DNA of 64,000 nt from Curtobacterium sp. MCPF17_002. GTDB taxonomy: Bacteria > Actinomycetota > Actinomycetes > Actinomycetales > Microbacteriaceae. Below are positions 54,865-63,559 of this stretch, piece by piece. The translations under genes and the position numbers were made by a program. The stretch's first letter is position 1; each line of letters starts with the position of its first letter. The stretch is taken from assembly GCF_003234115.2 (NCBI RefSeq), contig NZ_CP126251.1, positions 620,001 through 684,000 of the forward strand, given 5' to 3'. Below the pieces are notes generated by a model, which was not told the origin of the DNA, did not search any database, and worked only from the letters and a program-made list of their open reading frames with translations.

Positions 54865-55940
54865 TGCGGCTGGCCGAGGTCGTCCGCGAGGCCTGGCGGG
54901 ACATCGCGTCCGGTGCCGCCTGGGCTGGTGTCGGCGCGATCGTCTTCGCGGTCCTGCTCGGAGGCGTCGTCGGCCTCCGGACGGCAGCGGTCGCGAAGGA
55001 CGTCCGTGCCGCGGCGGCGTTCGTCGCGAGCGGGGCGGCGACGACCGTGCAACGCGCCGAAGGGAGGATCGACGGCCGAGTGTGTGATGCGCTCGCCGAG
55101 ACGGAAGGGGTCATCACGTCCGGCGCGCTCCGGCGTCTCGACGCCGGGACGGTGCCCGCTGCGCTCCCCGGCTCGGCCGTCCCGACGTACGAGGTCACCG
55201 CGGGGCTGCCCGGTGTCCTGGGGACCGCGGGAACCGTCGGGGTCGCGGGCGTCATCGTCTCGCCCGCGGTGCGGGAATCGCTCGGACTCGCTCCGGGTGA
55301 TCCGCTCGTCACGGCGGCGGGGACGAGTTCCGAGGTCGCGGGCGTGTACGACTACCCCGACGACGGTCGAGACCCGGACCTCGAGTACGCGCTCCTCGCG
55401 CCGACCGCCGACGACGGAGCACCGTTCGACGCCTGCTGGGTCACGGTCTGGCCGCAGCGCGAGGACACCCGCGCGATGCTCCGGCGGACCGTCCTGCCGG
55501 CGAGTGGCGCCGACGACGAGGCCCGTCCGACGGTCGGGCAGCTCAATCCCCGGCTCGGCGCGGCCTTCGCGCCGTCCGCTGCGGCATCGGCCGAGGTGCC
55601 GTTCGGCGCGGCGGTCGTCGCAGGGTTGGCGGTCGGTGGGGCGGCGGTCGCCAGGCGGCGGCTCGCGCTGGCCTCGGACCTGCACGTCGGGGTGCAGCGG
55701 AGCGTGCAGGTGCTGGGGATCGTCGTGCAGCACGCGGTGTGGGGTGCGGTCGGCGCCCTCGTCGCGGTCGGTGTGGCCGTGGTGCTCGTGCGTGGTCTCC
55801 CGGTCGACGACGCGCTGCCGATCGTGCTCGAAGCGGCGGCGACGGCGACGCTCGGCCTCGTCGCCGTGGTGCTCGGCGGGGCGCTCGCCGCGATGATGGT
55901 GCGCGAACGCGCCCTGCACCGTTACTTCCGGTCGCGATGA
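54861..55940 (+). CDS. FtsX/MacB-like ABC permease
   Basis: 359 aa. One N-terminal helix (about 20-42), an extracytoplasmic domain of about 190 aa, then three C-terminal helices (about 247-262, 287-311 and 325-347). That is the MacB/FtsX topology of mechanotransmission exporters. Coupled to the ATPase by a 4-bp overlap. Last gene of the operon. Confidence 0.85.
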   Translation: MMRLAEVVREAWRDIASGAAWAGVGAIVFAVLLGGVVGLRTAAVAKDVRAAAAFVASGAATTVQRAEGRIDGRVCDALAETEGVITSGALRRLDAGTVPAALPGSAVPTYEVTAGLPGVLGTAGTVGVAGVIVSPAVRESLGLAPGDPLVTAAGTSSEVAGVYDYPDDGRDPDLEYALLAPTADDGAPFDACWVTVWPQREDTRAMLRRTVLPASGADDEARPTVGQLNPRLGAAFAPSAAASAEVPFGAAVVAGLAVGGAAVARRRLALASDLHVGVQRSVQVLGIVVQHAVWGAVGALVAVGVAVVLVRGLPVDDALPIVLEAAATATLGLVAVVLGGALAAMMVRERALHRYFRSR

Positions 55941-56019
55941 CCGGCCGCCCGCAGCGGGCAGCACCCGACGAGGGGCTTCCAGCGCGACCGGTCAGCCGCG
56001 ACGAGTCAGCCGCGACCCG

Positions 56020-56904
56020 TCAGCCGCGACCGGGTGCGGTGACCTCGAGCCGGTTCGCCCACGGGTCCTCGAACGCGACCGTGCGGCCGTCGTCGGCGGT
56101 CTGCACGCCGGTGTCCCGCATGCGAGAGGCCAGCGCGCCGAGGTCGTCCTCGCCCGGCACCTCGATCCGCACGAGCCCGAGTCCGAGCGCGAGCTGGCGG
56201 CGTCCGGCACCGCGGGAGTTCCACGTGTTCATGGCCATGTGGTGGTGGTACCCGCCGGCGCTGACGAAGAGTGCCTCGCCCCACCCGGCGGTGGTCTCGA
56301 AGCCGAGCTTGTCGACGTAGAACTCGCGGGCCGATGCGACGTCGCCGACGGACAGGTGGACGTGTCCGACCCGGCCGGGAGCGGTGGCGACGCCGTCCAG
56401 GGCCGACGGCGTGAGGTGCTCCTGCAGGAAGGCGTTCGGGTCGACGTACTTCGTGTCCATGTCGACCATGCCGTGCGTCCACGACCACTCGGTGCGGTCG
56501 CGGTCCCAGTAGAGCTCGACGCCGTTGCCCTCGGGGTCGGTGCAGTAGAACGCGAAGCTGACCAGGTGGTCGGCGCTGCCCGTGAAGGTCTGCGGGTACT
56601 TCGTCGCGACCGAGTACAGCGCGGCGGCGAGGTCGGCCTTCGTGTCGAACAGGATCGCCGTGTGGAACAGCCCGGCCTCGTGCGCGCCGGCGTGCTGCAT
56701 CGCAGGGGCGTGCTCGAGGATCACGATCGGCACGGCGACGCCCGACGGTGACGGTCGTCCGAGCACGGCGACGCCGCCGTCGTTCGAGAACAGCGACAGG
56801 CCGATGCCCTCGCGGTAGTAGCCGATCATCCGGTCGAGGTTCGCGACCCGGAGGGTGACGGCGCCCATCCCGGTGTCGGCGGCGAGGAGGTCCTGCGTGT
56901 GCAT
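56020..56904 (-). CDS. VOC-family protein (catechol-2,3-dioxygenase/glyoxalase-like)
   Basis: 294 aa, two VOC modules: GAVTLRVANLDRMIGYYREGIGL with HTAILFDTKADL and DPEGNGVELYWDR, then GHVHLSVGDVASAREFYVDKLGF with HHMAMNTWN and DPWANRLEVT. Metal ligands His/His/Glu are in place. The order matches CatE/MhqO-type ring-cleavage dioxygenases used against quinones. ATG 56904 is preferred. Two operator-like palindromes precede it. Confidence 0.87.
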   Translation of the reverse strand: MHTQDLLAADTGMGAVTLRVANLDRMIGYYREGIGLSLFSNDGGVAVLGRPSPSGVAVPIVILEHAPAMQHAGAHEAGLFHTAILFDTKADLAAALYSVATKYPQTFTGSADHLVSFAFYCTDPEGNGVELYWDRDRTEWSWTHGMVDMDTKYVDPNAFLQEHLTPSALDGVATAPGRVGHVHLSVGDVASAREFYVDKLGFETTAGWGEALFVSAGGYHHHMAMNTWNSRGAGRRQLALGLGLVRIEVPGEDDLGALASRMRDTGVQTADDGRTVAFEDPWANRLEVTAPGRG

Positions 56905-56929
56905 GGCATCAGTCTGCGCCGAAATAGTT

Positions 56930-56962
56930 GATGCGTCAACCAATTTCGGTGACGCGTCACCT
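56930..56962. promoter_or_regulatory. Tandem operator palindromes upstream of the VOC gene
   Basis: GTTGATGCGTCAAC (56932-56945 region) and GGTGACGCGTCACC, about 5 bp apart, are both perfect palindromes sharing TGAYGCGTCA. A MarR-type repressor is the likely reader by analogy with quinone-responsive VOC genes; no such gene is adjacent. Coordinates are good to a few bases. Confidence 0.65.
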
Positions 56963-57045
56963 AAGATGACCTGCTCAGTGCGTCGCGGGGTTGCGACATC
57001 GTCGTTGTCGTACGACTGCGGCCATGACGCACGCGCGCGCCCGCC

Positions 57046-57822
57046 TCACTTCGCGCTGAACCCGCCGTCGGACTTGAGCAGCTGCCCGTTCACCCAGCCC
57101 CCGTCCGGCCCGCAGAGGAACCCCACGAGCGCCGCCGTGTCGCTCGGCATCGAGGTCCGCCCGCCCGGGGTCTGCGCGATCGCCGACTGCCGGATCTCCT
57201 CCGTCATCCACCCGGTGTCGTTCGGCCCCGGGTTGACGAGGTTGGCGCTGACGTGCACGTCCGCGAGCTCCTGGGCCGCCCCGACGATCAGCCGGTCGAG
57301 CGCGCCCTTGCTCGTGCCGTACGGCAGGTTGAAGGCGATGTGGTCGCTCGTGAGCGCGACGATGCGGCGCCGGTCCTCGGGTGCGGCGGCCCCGGCGCGC
57401 AGTCGCGCCGCGTACGCCTGCACGATGAGGAACGGTGCGCGGACGTTGACCGCCATGTGCCGGTCGAACGACTCGATGGTGGTGGTGGCGAAGTCCGAGT
57501 CCACCGACTCGCAGTGCGACATCACGACCGCGGTCACGGGCGCGCCCGCCTCGGTCTCGGCTCGGCCGACGAGTGCGGCCGCCTGCTCCGGATCGGCCAG
57601 GTCGACCGGGAGGCGCGTCACGCGTGCACCCGCGTGCTCGCACCCGGCGACGACGCTGTCGATCCCTTCCGGATCGGCGGCACCGTGGACGCGGGCGTCG
57701 TACGGGCCCCACCACGAGATGGCCAGGTCCCAGCCGTCGGTCGCCAACCGCAGCGCGAGCGCTGCGCCGATCCCGGCTCGTCGACCGACACCGGTCACCA
57801 GGGCGAGGGGTCTGTGGGACAT
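57046..57822 (-). CDS. Short-chain dehydrogenase/reductase
   Basis: 258 aa. Nucleotide loop VTGVGRRAGIGAALA, Ser in IVALTSDHIAF, YxxxK in NLPYGTSKGAL, and a typical C-terminal MPSDTAALVGFLCGPDGGWVNGQLLKSDGG. An FabG-like oxidoreductase with unknown substrate. ATG 57822. Confidence 0.9.
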   Translation of the reverse strand: MSHRPLALVTGVGRRAGIGAALALRLATDGWDLAISWWGPYDARVHGAADPEGIDSVVAGCEHAGARVTRLPVDLADPEQAAALVGRAETEAGAPVTAVVMSHCESVDSDFATTTIESFDRHMAVNVRAPFLIVQAYAARLRAGAAAPEDRRRIVALTSDHIAFNLPYGTSKGALDRLIVGAAQELADVHVSANLVNPGPNDTGWMTEEIRQSAIAQTPGGRTSMPSDTAALVGFLCGPDGGWVNGQLLKSDGGFSAK

Positions 57823-57932
57823 GGGTCGTGCCTCCCGTCTGTCCGTCGCAGCGGTGCGTCGGCGCACCCAGCTTGGCATCGCACCCGGTGTCCTGTCGGC
57901 GGGGCCGCGCCGACCGGGGCCAAGATGGGTGG

Positions 57933-58517
57933 ATGCCACGCTCACGACGCCTGCCGGACGAGCGACCGAGCGGTGGACGCGGACGCGGCCGTCGCGGCGG
58001 CCGTCCCGACCCCGCCACGTTCCCCGTCGAGCAGATGCGCGACCGGATGTCGTCGTACATCTACGGCAACATCACGGTGCTCGCCGTGGCCATCGCGGTG
58101 AACCCCGACCAGATCCACCACGGGGCGGCGGTCCTCACGGTGCTCGCGACCGCAGTCCTGACGTACCTCGCGCACGTCCTCGCGCACCTCGTCGCGCACG
58201 GTCTCGGTGACGACGGCTCGGGGTCCGACGACGCACGTCGCGAGTCGGTCGTCACCACCGTGCGGAACGCGAACCCGATCGCGACGTCCGGGCTCATCCC
58301 GGCGGTCCTCTACGCAGCGGCGTGGATCGGGTGGCTGCCGGCGGAGTGGGCGCAGATCGCGGCGACCGTGATCCTGGTGGTGCGCATCGGCATGGTCGGC
58401 GTCTTCATGCAGCGGTTCAGCGGCAAGCGCCCCACGTTCCTCGGGCTCTGGGGCGGCATCGTGCTCGCCGCGGTCGCCTTCGTCATCGGCTTCGTGAAGG
58501 TGGTGCTGACGCATTGA
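57933..58517 (+). CDS. Hypothetical membrane protein (194 aa)
   Basis: An Arg/Gly-rich N terminus (about 30 residues) leads to four to five helices, with MRDRMSSYIYGNITVLAVAIAV and LTYLAHVLAHLVAHGL near the start. A His-rich second helix is notable. No family recognised. It overlaps the signal peptidase gene by 4 bp (TTGA). Confidence 0.65.
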   Translation: MPRSRRLPDERPSGGRGRGRRGGRPDPATFPVEQMRDRMSSYIYGNITVLAVAIAVNPDQIHHGAAVLTVLATAVLTYLAHVLAHLVAHGLGDDGSGSDDARRESVVTTVRNANPIATSGLIPAVLYAAAWIGWLPAEWAQIAATVILVVRIGMVGVFMQRFSGKRPTFLGLWGGIVLAAVAFVIGFVKVVLTH

Positions 58518-59146
58518 GCGCGGCGCAGGAGCAGACGAGGCGGCCCGGGTGGAAGTTCCTCCGCGACGTGGTGATCATCGTGGTCGCGGCGTTGCTGGCG
58601 TCGTTCCTGGTCAAGGCGTACCTCGTCCGCTCCTTCTACATTCCCTCCGCGTCGATGGAGAACACGCTGCTCATCGGCGACCGCGTGCTCGTGAACGAAC
58701 TCGTGCCCGGTGTCGTGCCGGTGCAGCGCGGTGACGTGGTCGTCTTCCAGGACCCGGGCGGTTGGCTCACGGCGGCGCAGGGCGACGACCTCATCAAGCG
58801 GGTGATCGGGATGCCCGGCGACACGGTGTCGTGCTGCGATTCCCAGGGGCGGCTGTCGGTGAACGGGCACCCGGTCGACGAGTCGTACGTGGTCCTCGAA
58901 CCGGGGTCCGACCGGGTCTCGCGGCAGGACTTCACGGTCACGGTGCCGAAGGGTCGGCTCTGGGTGATGGGCGACAACCGCTCCGACTCCGCGGACTCGC
59001 GGGTGCACGGCACGGTGCCGGTGTCGGACGTCGTCGGGCGGGCGTTCCTGACGACCTGGCCCGTGTCGCGGTGGACGGTGCTGTCGCGGCACGCCGACGT
59101 GTGGGACGGTGTCCCCGACGCGTCGTCGACCGGAGGGACCCCGTGA
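58514..59146 (+). CDS. lepB: Signal peptidase I
   Basis: 210 aa. N-terminal anchor (about 17-36), catalytic Ser47 in IPSASMENTL, Lys95 in LIKRVIGMPGD, and box E GDNRSDSADSR. Removes signal peptides outside the membrane. TTG 58514 is the start consistent with the TTGA overlap and the family's N terminus. Confidence 0.93.
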   Translation: MSAAQEQTRRPGWKFLRDVVIIVVAALLASFLVKAYLVRSFYIPSASMENTLLIGDRVLVNELVPGVVPVQRGDVVVFQDPGGWLTAAQGDDLIKRVIGMPGDTVSCCDSQGRLSVNGHPVDESYVVLEPGSDRVSRQDFTVTVPKGRLWVMGDNRSDSADSRVHGTVPVSDVVGRAFLTTWPVSRWTVLSRHADVWDGVPDASSTGGTP

Positions 59147-59958
59147 CACCAGCAGGCCCGGCCTTCGAGTACGTGACGGGCGGCGACGACGACGTCGCGC
59201 TGCACCGGATCCGCACTCCGGGACCGCAGTCCGGCACCATCGGGCCGCGTCCGGACCACGTCGTGTTCGTCCTCGCCGACGGTCACGCCACCCTCACCGC
59301 CGACGACGGCAGCGAGTGGTCCGTGGCAGCCGGACGGCCGATGATGCTCTCCGCGTCGGTGGCGTACGCGTTCGACACCGACGCGACTGCGATGACCCTG
59401 CTGCACGTCGCCCCGTCGGTACTCGGGGACGCCGACGAGCCGTCCGAGTTCGTCCAGCCCGACCACGACGACCCCGGGGTGGAGCCGCTCCTCGCACTCC
59501 TCGGTGAGGTCGCCGACCGGATCCTCGACCCGTCACTCGACGCCGGCGAGCGTGCAGCCCTGAACCGACGTGTCACGACGGTGGTCCTGTCGACGTTCAC
59601 CCGGTCGCGGTCCGACGTCGAGCACCGGCTCCGTCGGGCGATCCGCTTCGTGCACGACCACGCGGGGGAGTCGATCGAGGTCGCGGACATCGCGGCGGGG
59701 GCCGACCTCAGCGAGCGTGGACTGCAGGACCTCTTCCGGCGGCGACTCGCGGTCACGCCGATGCGCTACCTCCGCGAGGTCCGGCTCGACCGGGTGCACC
59801 TCGAGCTGGTGTCGCCGCGGGGTGGCGTCCGGACCGTCCGGGACGTCGCGCACCGCTGGCAGTTCACGCACCTGGGGCGGTTCGCCGAGCACTACCGGCG
59901 GCGCTTCGGGGAGCGTCCGCACGAGTCGATGCGGCGGACCGACCCGACGCACGACTGA
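59143..59958 (+). CDS. AraC-family transcriptional regulator
   Basis: 271 aa. N-terminal AraC-binding-like/cupin region (DHVVFVLADGHATLTADDGSEW), C-terminal double HTH (SIEVADIAAGADLSERGLQDLFRRRL and VRDVAHRWQFTHLGRFAEHYRRRFGERP). GTG with SD GGAGGGA, overlapping lepB by 4 bp. Target unknown. Confidence 0.9.
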   Translation: MTPAGPAFEYVTGGDDDVALHRIRTPGPQSGTIGPRPDHVVFVLADGHATLTADDGSEWSVAAGRPMMLSASVAYAFDTDATAMTLLHVAPSVLGDADEPSEFVQPDHDDPGVEPLLALLGEVADRILDPSLDAGERAALNRRVTTVVLSTFTRSRSDVEHRLRRAIRFVHDHAGESIEVADIAAGADLSERGLQDLFRRRLAVTPMRYLREVRLDRVHLELVSPRGGVRTVRDVAHRWQFTHLGRFAEHYRRRFGERPHESMRRTDPTHD

Positions 59959-60000
59959 GCTCCGCAGAGAACGGTGGTTCTCATCCGTGCGGTTTCCGGC

Positions 60001-60006
60001 TATCCT
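60001..60006 (+). promoter_or_regulatory. -10 box of a leaderless micro-ORF
   Basis: TATCCT, a near-consensus -10, 6 nt before GTG 60013. Confidence 0.45.
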
Positions 60007-60012
60007 GCTTCC

Positions 60013-60087
60013 GTGGACGAGCGACGATCCGAGCTTGCCGCGATCGCGCAGGCGGTCGCCTTCCTGACGGCGGCACTCGCCGACTGA
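60013..60087 (+). CDS. Candidate 24-aa leaderless micro-protein
   Basis: Reads MDERRSELAAIAQAVAFLTA then ALAD, an amphipathic Ala-rich helix. Supported by a good -10 box at leaderless spacing and by the absence of any other gene in 59959-60102. Too short for codon statistics, so it may be a transcribed leader rather than a protein. Confidence 0.35.
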   Translation: MDERRSELAAIAQAVAFLTAALAD

Positions 60088-60102
60088 TCGGGACACGACC
60101 CC

Positions 60103-60149
60103 GGCCTGGAGGCGCGGTGTGCGTCCGACGCGCACCGCGCCTCCAGGCC
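60103..60149. repeat. Palindromic repeat, family B
   Basis: GGCCTGGAGGCGCGGTG and its complement, extended by GCGTC/GACGC with one mismatch. It lies 27 bp before the MFS start, so it would fold in that gene's mRNA leader. Confidence 0.88.
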
Positions 60150-60176
60150 CCCACCGTTCCACCCCCAGGAGGCGAC

Positions 60177-61796
60177 GTGACCACCGACCAGTCGACGACA
60201 CCCCGCGGCGGGGCGCTCGCGCCGCTCGCGATCCCGGTCTTCCGCGCACTGTGGATCGCGGTGCTGGTGAGCAACATCGGCAGCTGGATGCAGACCGTCG
60301 GCGCGCAGTGGCTGCTCGTCGACGAGCACGCCGCACCCGTCGTCATCGCGCTCGTGCAGACCGCGTCGAGCCTGCCCGTCCTGCTCATCGGCATCCCCGC
60401 CGGCGTGATCGGCGAGTTCGTCGACCGTCGGCGACTCCTCATCGGGGTGCAGGCCTTCCAGGTGGTCGTCGGCCTCGCGATGACCGTGCTGACCGCGACC
60501 GGCTCGATGACGCCGGCGCTCCTCCTCACCGTCACGTTCCTGCTCGGCGCCGCCTCTGCCCTGCAGCTGCCCGCCTACCAGGCGCTCGTGCCGGAGCTCG
60601 TGCCGCGGGCGGCGATCACCGACGCGGCTGCCCTCAGCTCCGTCGGCGTCAACGTCGCACGGGCGATCGGGCCGGCGCTCGCCGGTGTCGTCATCGCCCA
60701 GCTCGGGGTCCCGTTCGTGTTCGCGGCGAACGCCCTGTCGTTCGCGTTCTTCCTGGTGGTGCTCCTCGCGTGGCGTGGCTACCAGCGGCCGGAGACCCGG
60801 GCCGAACCGTTCATCGACGCCACCCGCGCCGGCCTGCGGTACGTGCTCCACGCCGGGGTCGTCCGCCGGCTGCTCGTGCAGTTGGCCGTGTTCATGGTGC
60901 CGGCGAACGCGCTCTGGGCGCTCCTGCCGTTGGTCGCCAGCGGGCCCCTCGGCCTGTCCTCCGGCGGGTACGGGCTCCTGCTCGCCGCGGTCGGCGTCGG
61001 ATCGGTCGGCGGGGCGTTCGTGATGCCGGCAGTGCGCGCGCGGCTCGGCACCGGACGGCTGGTCGGCGTGACCTCGGTGCTCTTCGGCATCAGCATGGGT
61101 GTCGTCGCCCTCGTCCCCGTGCTCCCCGTCGTGCTCGTCGCCCTCGTCGTCGGCGGGGTGGCCTGGATCGGTGTCGTCACGACGTTGAACGGCACGGTGC
61201 AGGCGTTCCTGCCCGCCTGGGTGCGGGCGCGTGGTCTGGCCGTGTACCAACTGGTGCTGTTCGGCAGCACGGCGGTCGGCGCGGCGCTGGCCGGCATCGT
61301 GGCCACGCCGCTCGGGGTCGTCGGCGTCCTCGCCGGAGCCGGGGTCGTCACCGCCGCGAGCGCGCTGCTCCTCGCCACGTCACGGTTCCCCGTGCTCACC
61401 GACCGGCAGCGTGCGGCGACGCCGATGCCGTTCGGCGACGTGGACATCGTCCCCGACGACCACGCGGCGGCCACCGGCGAGACCCTCGTTCTGCTGCACT
61501 GGACCGTGCCGGAGGCGTCCGTCGACGTGTTCCGCACCCGCGCCGCTTCGCTCGGCAAGAGCCGCCGACGGACCGGGGCGCGTGACTGGAACCTCTACCG
61601 GGATGCCGGCGCCGGGCCCGGTGCGTGGGTCGAGGCGTTCCGGGTGGGGTCGTGGCAGGAGCACGTCGACCAGCACGAGGTGCGGCAGACCGGCGACGAC
61701 GCCCGGACGCTCGACGCGGTGCGCGAGGTGGCGGGGGAGCCCCGCGTCGAGCACCTGGTGGCCGTGGGGGTCAGCAGCCCGTCGTCGTCAGGTTGA
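60177..61796 (+). CDS. MFS exporter of the EntS/transmembrane secretion effector type with C-terminal extension
   Basis: 539 aa. The first 410 or so residues form 12 helices of the MFS_3 (PF05977) type: VLVSNIGSWMQTVGAQWLL, then PAYQALVPELVPRAAITDAAALSSVGVNVARAIGPALAG. The remaining ~110 residues are soluble (VLLHWTVPEASVDVFRTRAASLGKSRRRTGARDWNLYRD), like the monooxygenase-type C-terminal domain seen in this family. SD AGGAGG, GTG 60177. It overlaps the convergent lipoprotein gene by 26 bp. Confidence 0.88.
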   Translation: MTTDQSTTPRGGALAPLAIPVFRALWIAVLVSNIGSWMQTVGAQWLLVDEHAAPVVIALVQTASSLPVLLIGIPAGVIGEFVDRRRLLIGVQAFQVVVGLAMTVLTATGSMTPALLLTVTFLLGAASALQLPAYQALVPELVPRAAITDAAALSSVGVNVARAIGPALAGVVIAQLGVPFVFAANALSFAFFLVVLLAWRGYQRPETRAEPFIDATRAGLRYVLHAGVVRRLLVQLAVFMVPANALWALLPLVASGPLGLSSGGYGLLLAAVGVGSVGGAFVMPAVRARLGTGRLVGVTSVLFGISMGVVALVPVLPVVLVALVVGGVAWIGVVTTLNGTVQAFLPAWVRARGLAVYQLVLFGSTAVGAALAGIVATPLGVVGVLAGAGVVTAASALLLATSRFPVLTDRQRAATPMPFGDVDIVPDDHAAATGETLVLLHWTVPEASVDVFRTRAASLGKSRRRTGARDWNLYRDAGAGPGAWVEAFRVGSWQEHVDQHEVRQTGDDARTLDAVREVAGEPRVEHLVAVGVSSPSSSG

Positions 61797-62091
61797 CCTT
61801 CGCCACGGCATCGTTCGACACCGTGGTCTTCTGGGGGCAGAGCTCGTTCGCCCGCACCGTGACCTCGCCGAGCGGGACCCCCGCGAAGTCCGCGGTCCCG
61901 CCCGGGAAGACCCGCTGGTGCTCGGACAGCTTGCCGGTGGACGCGAAGACCTTCACCTCGTAGGGGTGGTCCGCGGCGTTGGCCGACACCGTCACCGACA
62001 CCTGCCCGGTGGAGTCGTGCGCGCCGCAGCCGGTGAGGGCGAGCGCGGCGGCGACACCGAGGACGAGCACGGGGACGACACGACGGAGCAC
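61771..62091 (-). CDS. Small lipoprotein
   Basis: 106 aa. Lipobox ALTGC, then an Ig-like beta domain (VSVTVSANAADHPYEVKVFASTGK) ending with Cys residues ELCPQK and TTTGC. Function unknown. Its last 26 bp overlap the MFS gene tail-to-tail. Confidence 0.75.
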   Translation of the reverse strand: MLRRVVPVLVLGVAAALALTGCGAHDSTGQVSVTVSANAADHPYEVKVFASTGKLSEHQRVFPGGTADFAGVPLGEVTVRANELCPQKTTVSNDAVAKVNLTTTGC

Positions 62092-62231
62092 GTCGCCAAG
62101 GGTACGCCGCGCTGGGTGGCGCTCCGCACGCGCCCGACGTCACGCGTCACGCCGTCCTCGTGCGCGGACCTGTGCCGGATCCTCTCGCCGCGTCCTCCGT
62201 ACTGGGGACTGGGACTGTCCGGTTGGCGCGT

Positions 62232-62237
62232 TAGCGT
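62232..62237 (+). promoter_or_regulatory. -10 box of leaderless GAF-SpoIIE gene
   Basis: TAGCGT, 6 nt before ATG 62244. Confidence 0.5.
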
Positions 62238-62243
62238 GGACCC

Positions 62244-63434
62244 ATGCACTCCGAGCCCGCCGTCTCCGACCGCCCGACGACGGACGCCCGGCGCGCGGCG
62301 CTCCTCGCCGCACTCGACGTGGTCGAGGGCGGTGCCGAGGAACGGTTCGACCGGATCACCCGCATCGCGCGGGAGGCCTTCGGTGTGAGCGGCTCGTTCC
62401 TCAACCTCGCCGGGCTCGACGTGCTGACGATCAAGTCGCAGCAGAGCGACGACGTCTTCGACCCGACGATCCCGCTGCAGGACACCTTCTGCGGCCGGAC
62501 CCTCGCCGCCGAGGGGCCCATCGTCGTGCCGGACGCGCTCGAGGACCCCCGGTACGCCGACCTCCCGATGGTGCTCGACGACCCGAACGTCCGCTTCTAC
62601 GCCGGCGTCCCGATCCGCGTCGGCGACGACGACGTGAAGGTCGGCACGCTCTGCCTCATCGACTCCGCTCCGCGCACCTTCGCACCCGACGACCTCGCGC
62701 TGCTCGAGGAACTCGGCGTCTGGGCCGAGCGCGAACTCGCCGCCGGCGCCGACGAGGACCGCCTCCGCTCGGTGCTCGCCGGGCTCGAGCCGTCCGTGAT
62801 CGAGGTGCCGGGGTACCGCGTCGGTGGCATGTCCGTCCCGCACGGTGTCGTCTCCGGTGACTTCCACGACTGGCACGTCGACGGCGATGCGCTGGTCGTG
62901 ACGGTCGCCGACGTGATGGGCAAGGGCATGTCGGCCGGACTCCTCGCCGCGACCATCCGCGGTGCGCTGCTCGCACGAGGCTCCGAGTCCACCGCACGTG
63001 CGGTGGCCGGGCTCGAGGCGCAGGTCGGACCGGACCTCAGCCGTGCCGAGTCGTTCGCCACGATGTTCCACGGACGCCTGACCCCGGCGACCGGGCGGAT
63101 GGAGTTCACCGACGCCGGACACGGCCTCGCGATCCAGCTGCACGCGGACGGCACCGAGACCGTCCGACGCTCCTACGACCTGCCGATCGGTTTGCACCCC
63201 GTCGGCGCCGACCGCGTCACGGGCACCCTCGAACTCGAGCCGGGGGACGTCCTCGTGCTCGTGAGCGACGGCGCGCTCGAGCTGTGGGACTCCACGCTCG
63301 CGTCACTCGGAGCACTCGGCGCGATGTGGCGCGACGCCCCGGACATCGACACGTTCCTCGGACGCGTGCGGACCCGTGCGGGGACGCACGACCCGGGCGA
63401 CGACCTGACGGTCGTCGTCATCGCGCGCGACTGA
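62244..63434 (+). CDS. GAF-domain PP2C/SpoIIE-type serine phosphatase
   Basis: 396 aa. A GAF sensor (about 20-165; FDRITRIAREAFGVSGSFLNLAG, DTFCGRTL, YAGVPIRVGDDDVKVGTLCLID) precedes a SpoIIE/RsbU phosphatase domain (GVVSGDFHDWHVDGDALVVTVADVMGKGMSAGLLAATIR, DAGHGLAIQL, LVLVSDGALE). Likely dephosphorylates an anti-anti-sigma factor in a partner-switching stress pathway; no such partner is nearby. Confidence 0.9.
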   Translation: MHSEPAVSDRPTTDARRAALLAALDVVEGGAEERFDRITRIAREAFGVSGSFLNLAGLDVLTIKSQQSDDVFDPTIPLQDTFCGRTLAAEGPIVVPDALEDPRYADLPMVLDDPNVRFYAGVPIRVGDDDVKVGTLCLIDSAPRTFAPDDLALLEELGVWAERELAAGADEDRLRSVLAGLEPSVIEVPGYRVGGMSVPHGVVSGDFHDWHVDGDALVVTVADVMGKGMSAGLLAATIRGALLARGSESTARAVAGLEAQVGPDLSRAESFATMFHGRLTPATGRMEFTDAGHGLAIQLHADGTETVRRSYDLPIGLHPVGADRVTGTLELEPGDVLVLVSDGALELWDSTLASLGALGAMWRDAPDIDTFLGRVRTRAGTHDPGDDLTVVVIARD

Positions 63435-63478
63435 CGCGGAGGGTGCGCGGACGGCGCGCTCGACGCCTGTCCTTCGGT

Positions 63479-63539
63479 GCTGAGATCGCACTTGCTGCCG
63501 CTTCCGTGGCGCGCGGGCCGCACGAAGTGCGATCTCAGC
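63479..63539. repeat. Palindromic repeat, family C (copy 2)
   Basis: GCTGAGATCGCACTT and AAGTGCGATCTCAGC, perfect 15-bp arms. The right half also keeps CACGAAGTGCGATCTC, as in copy 1. Between convergent genes. Confidence 0.85.
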
Positions 63540-63559
63540 GACGGTGAGCGGCGCCCGCG

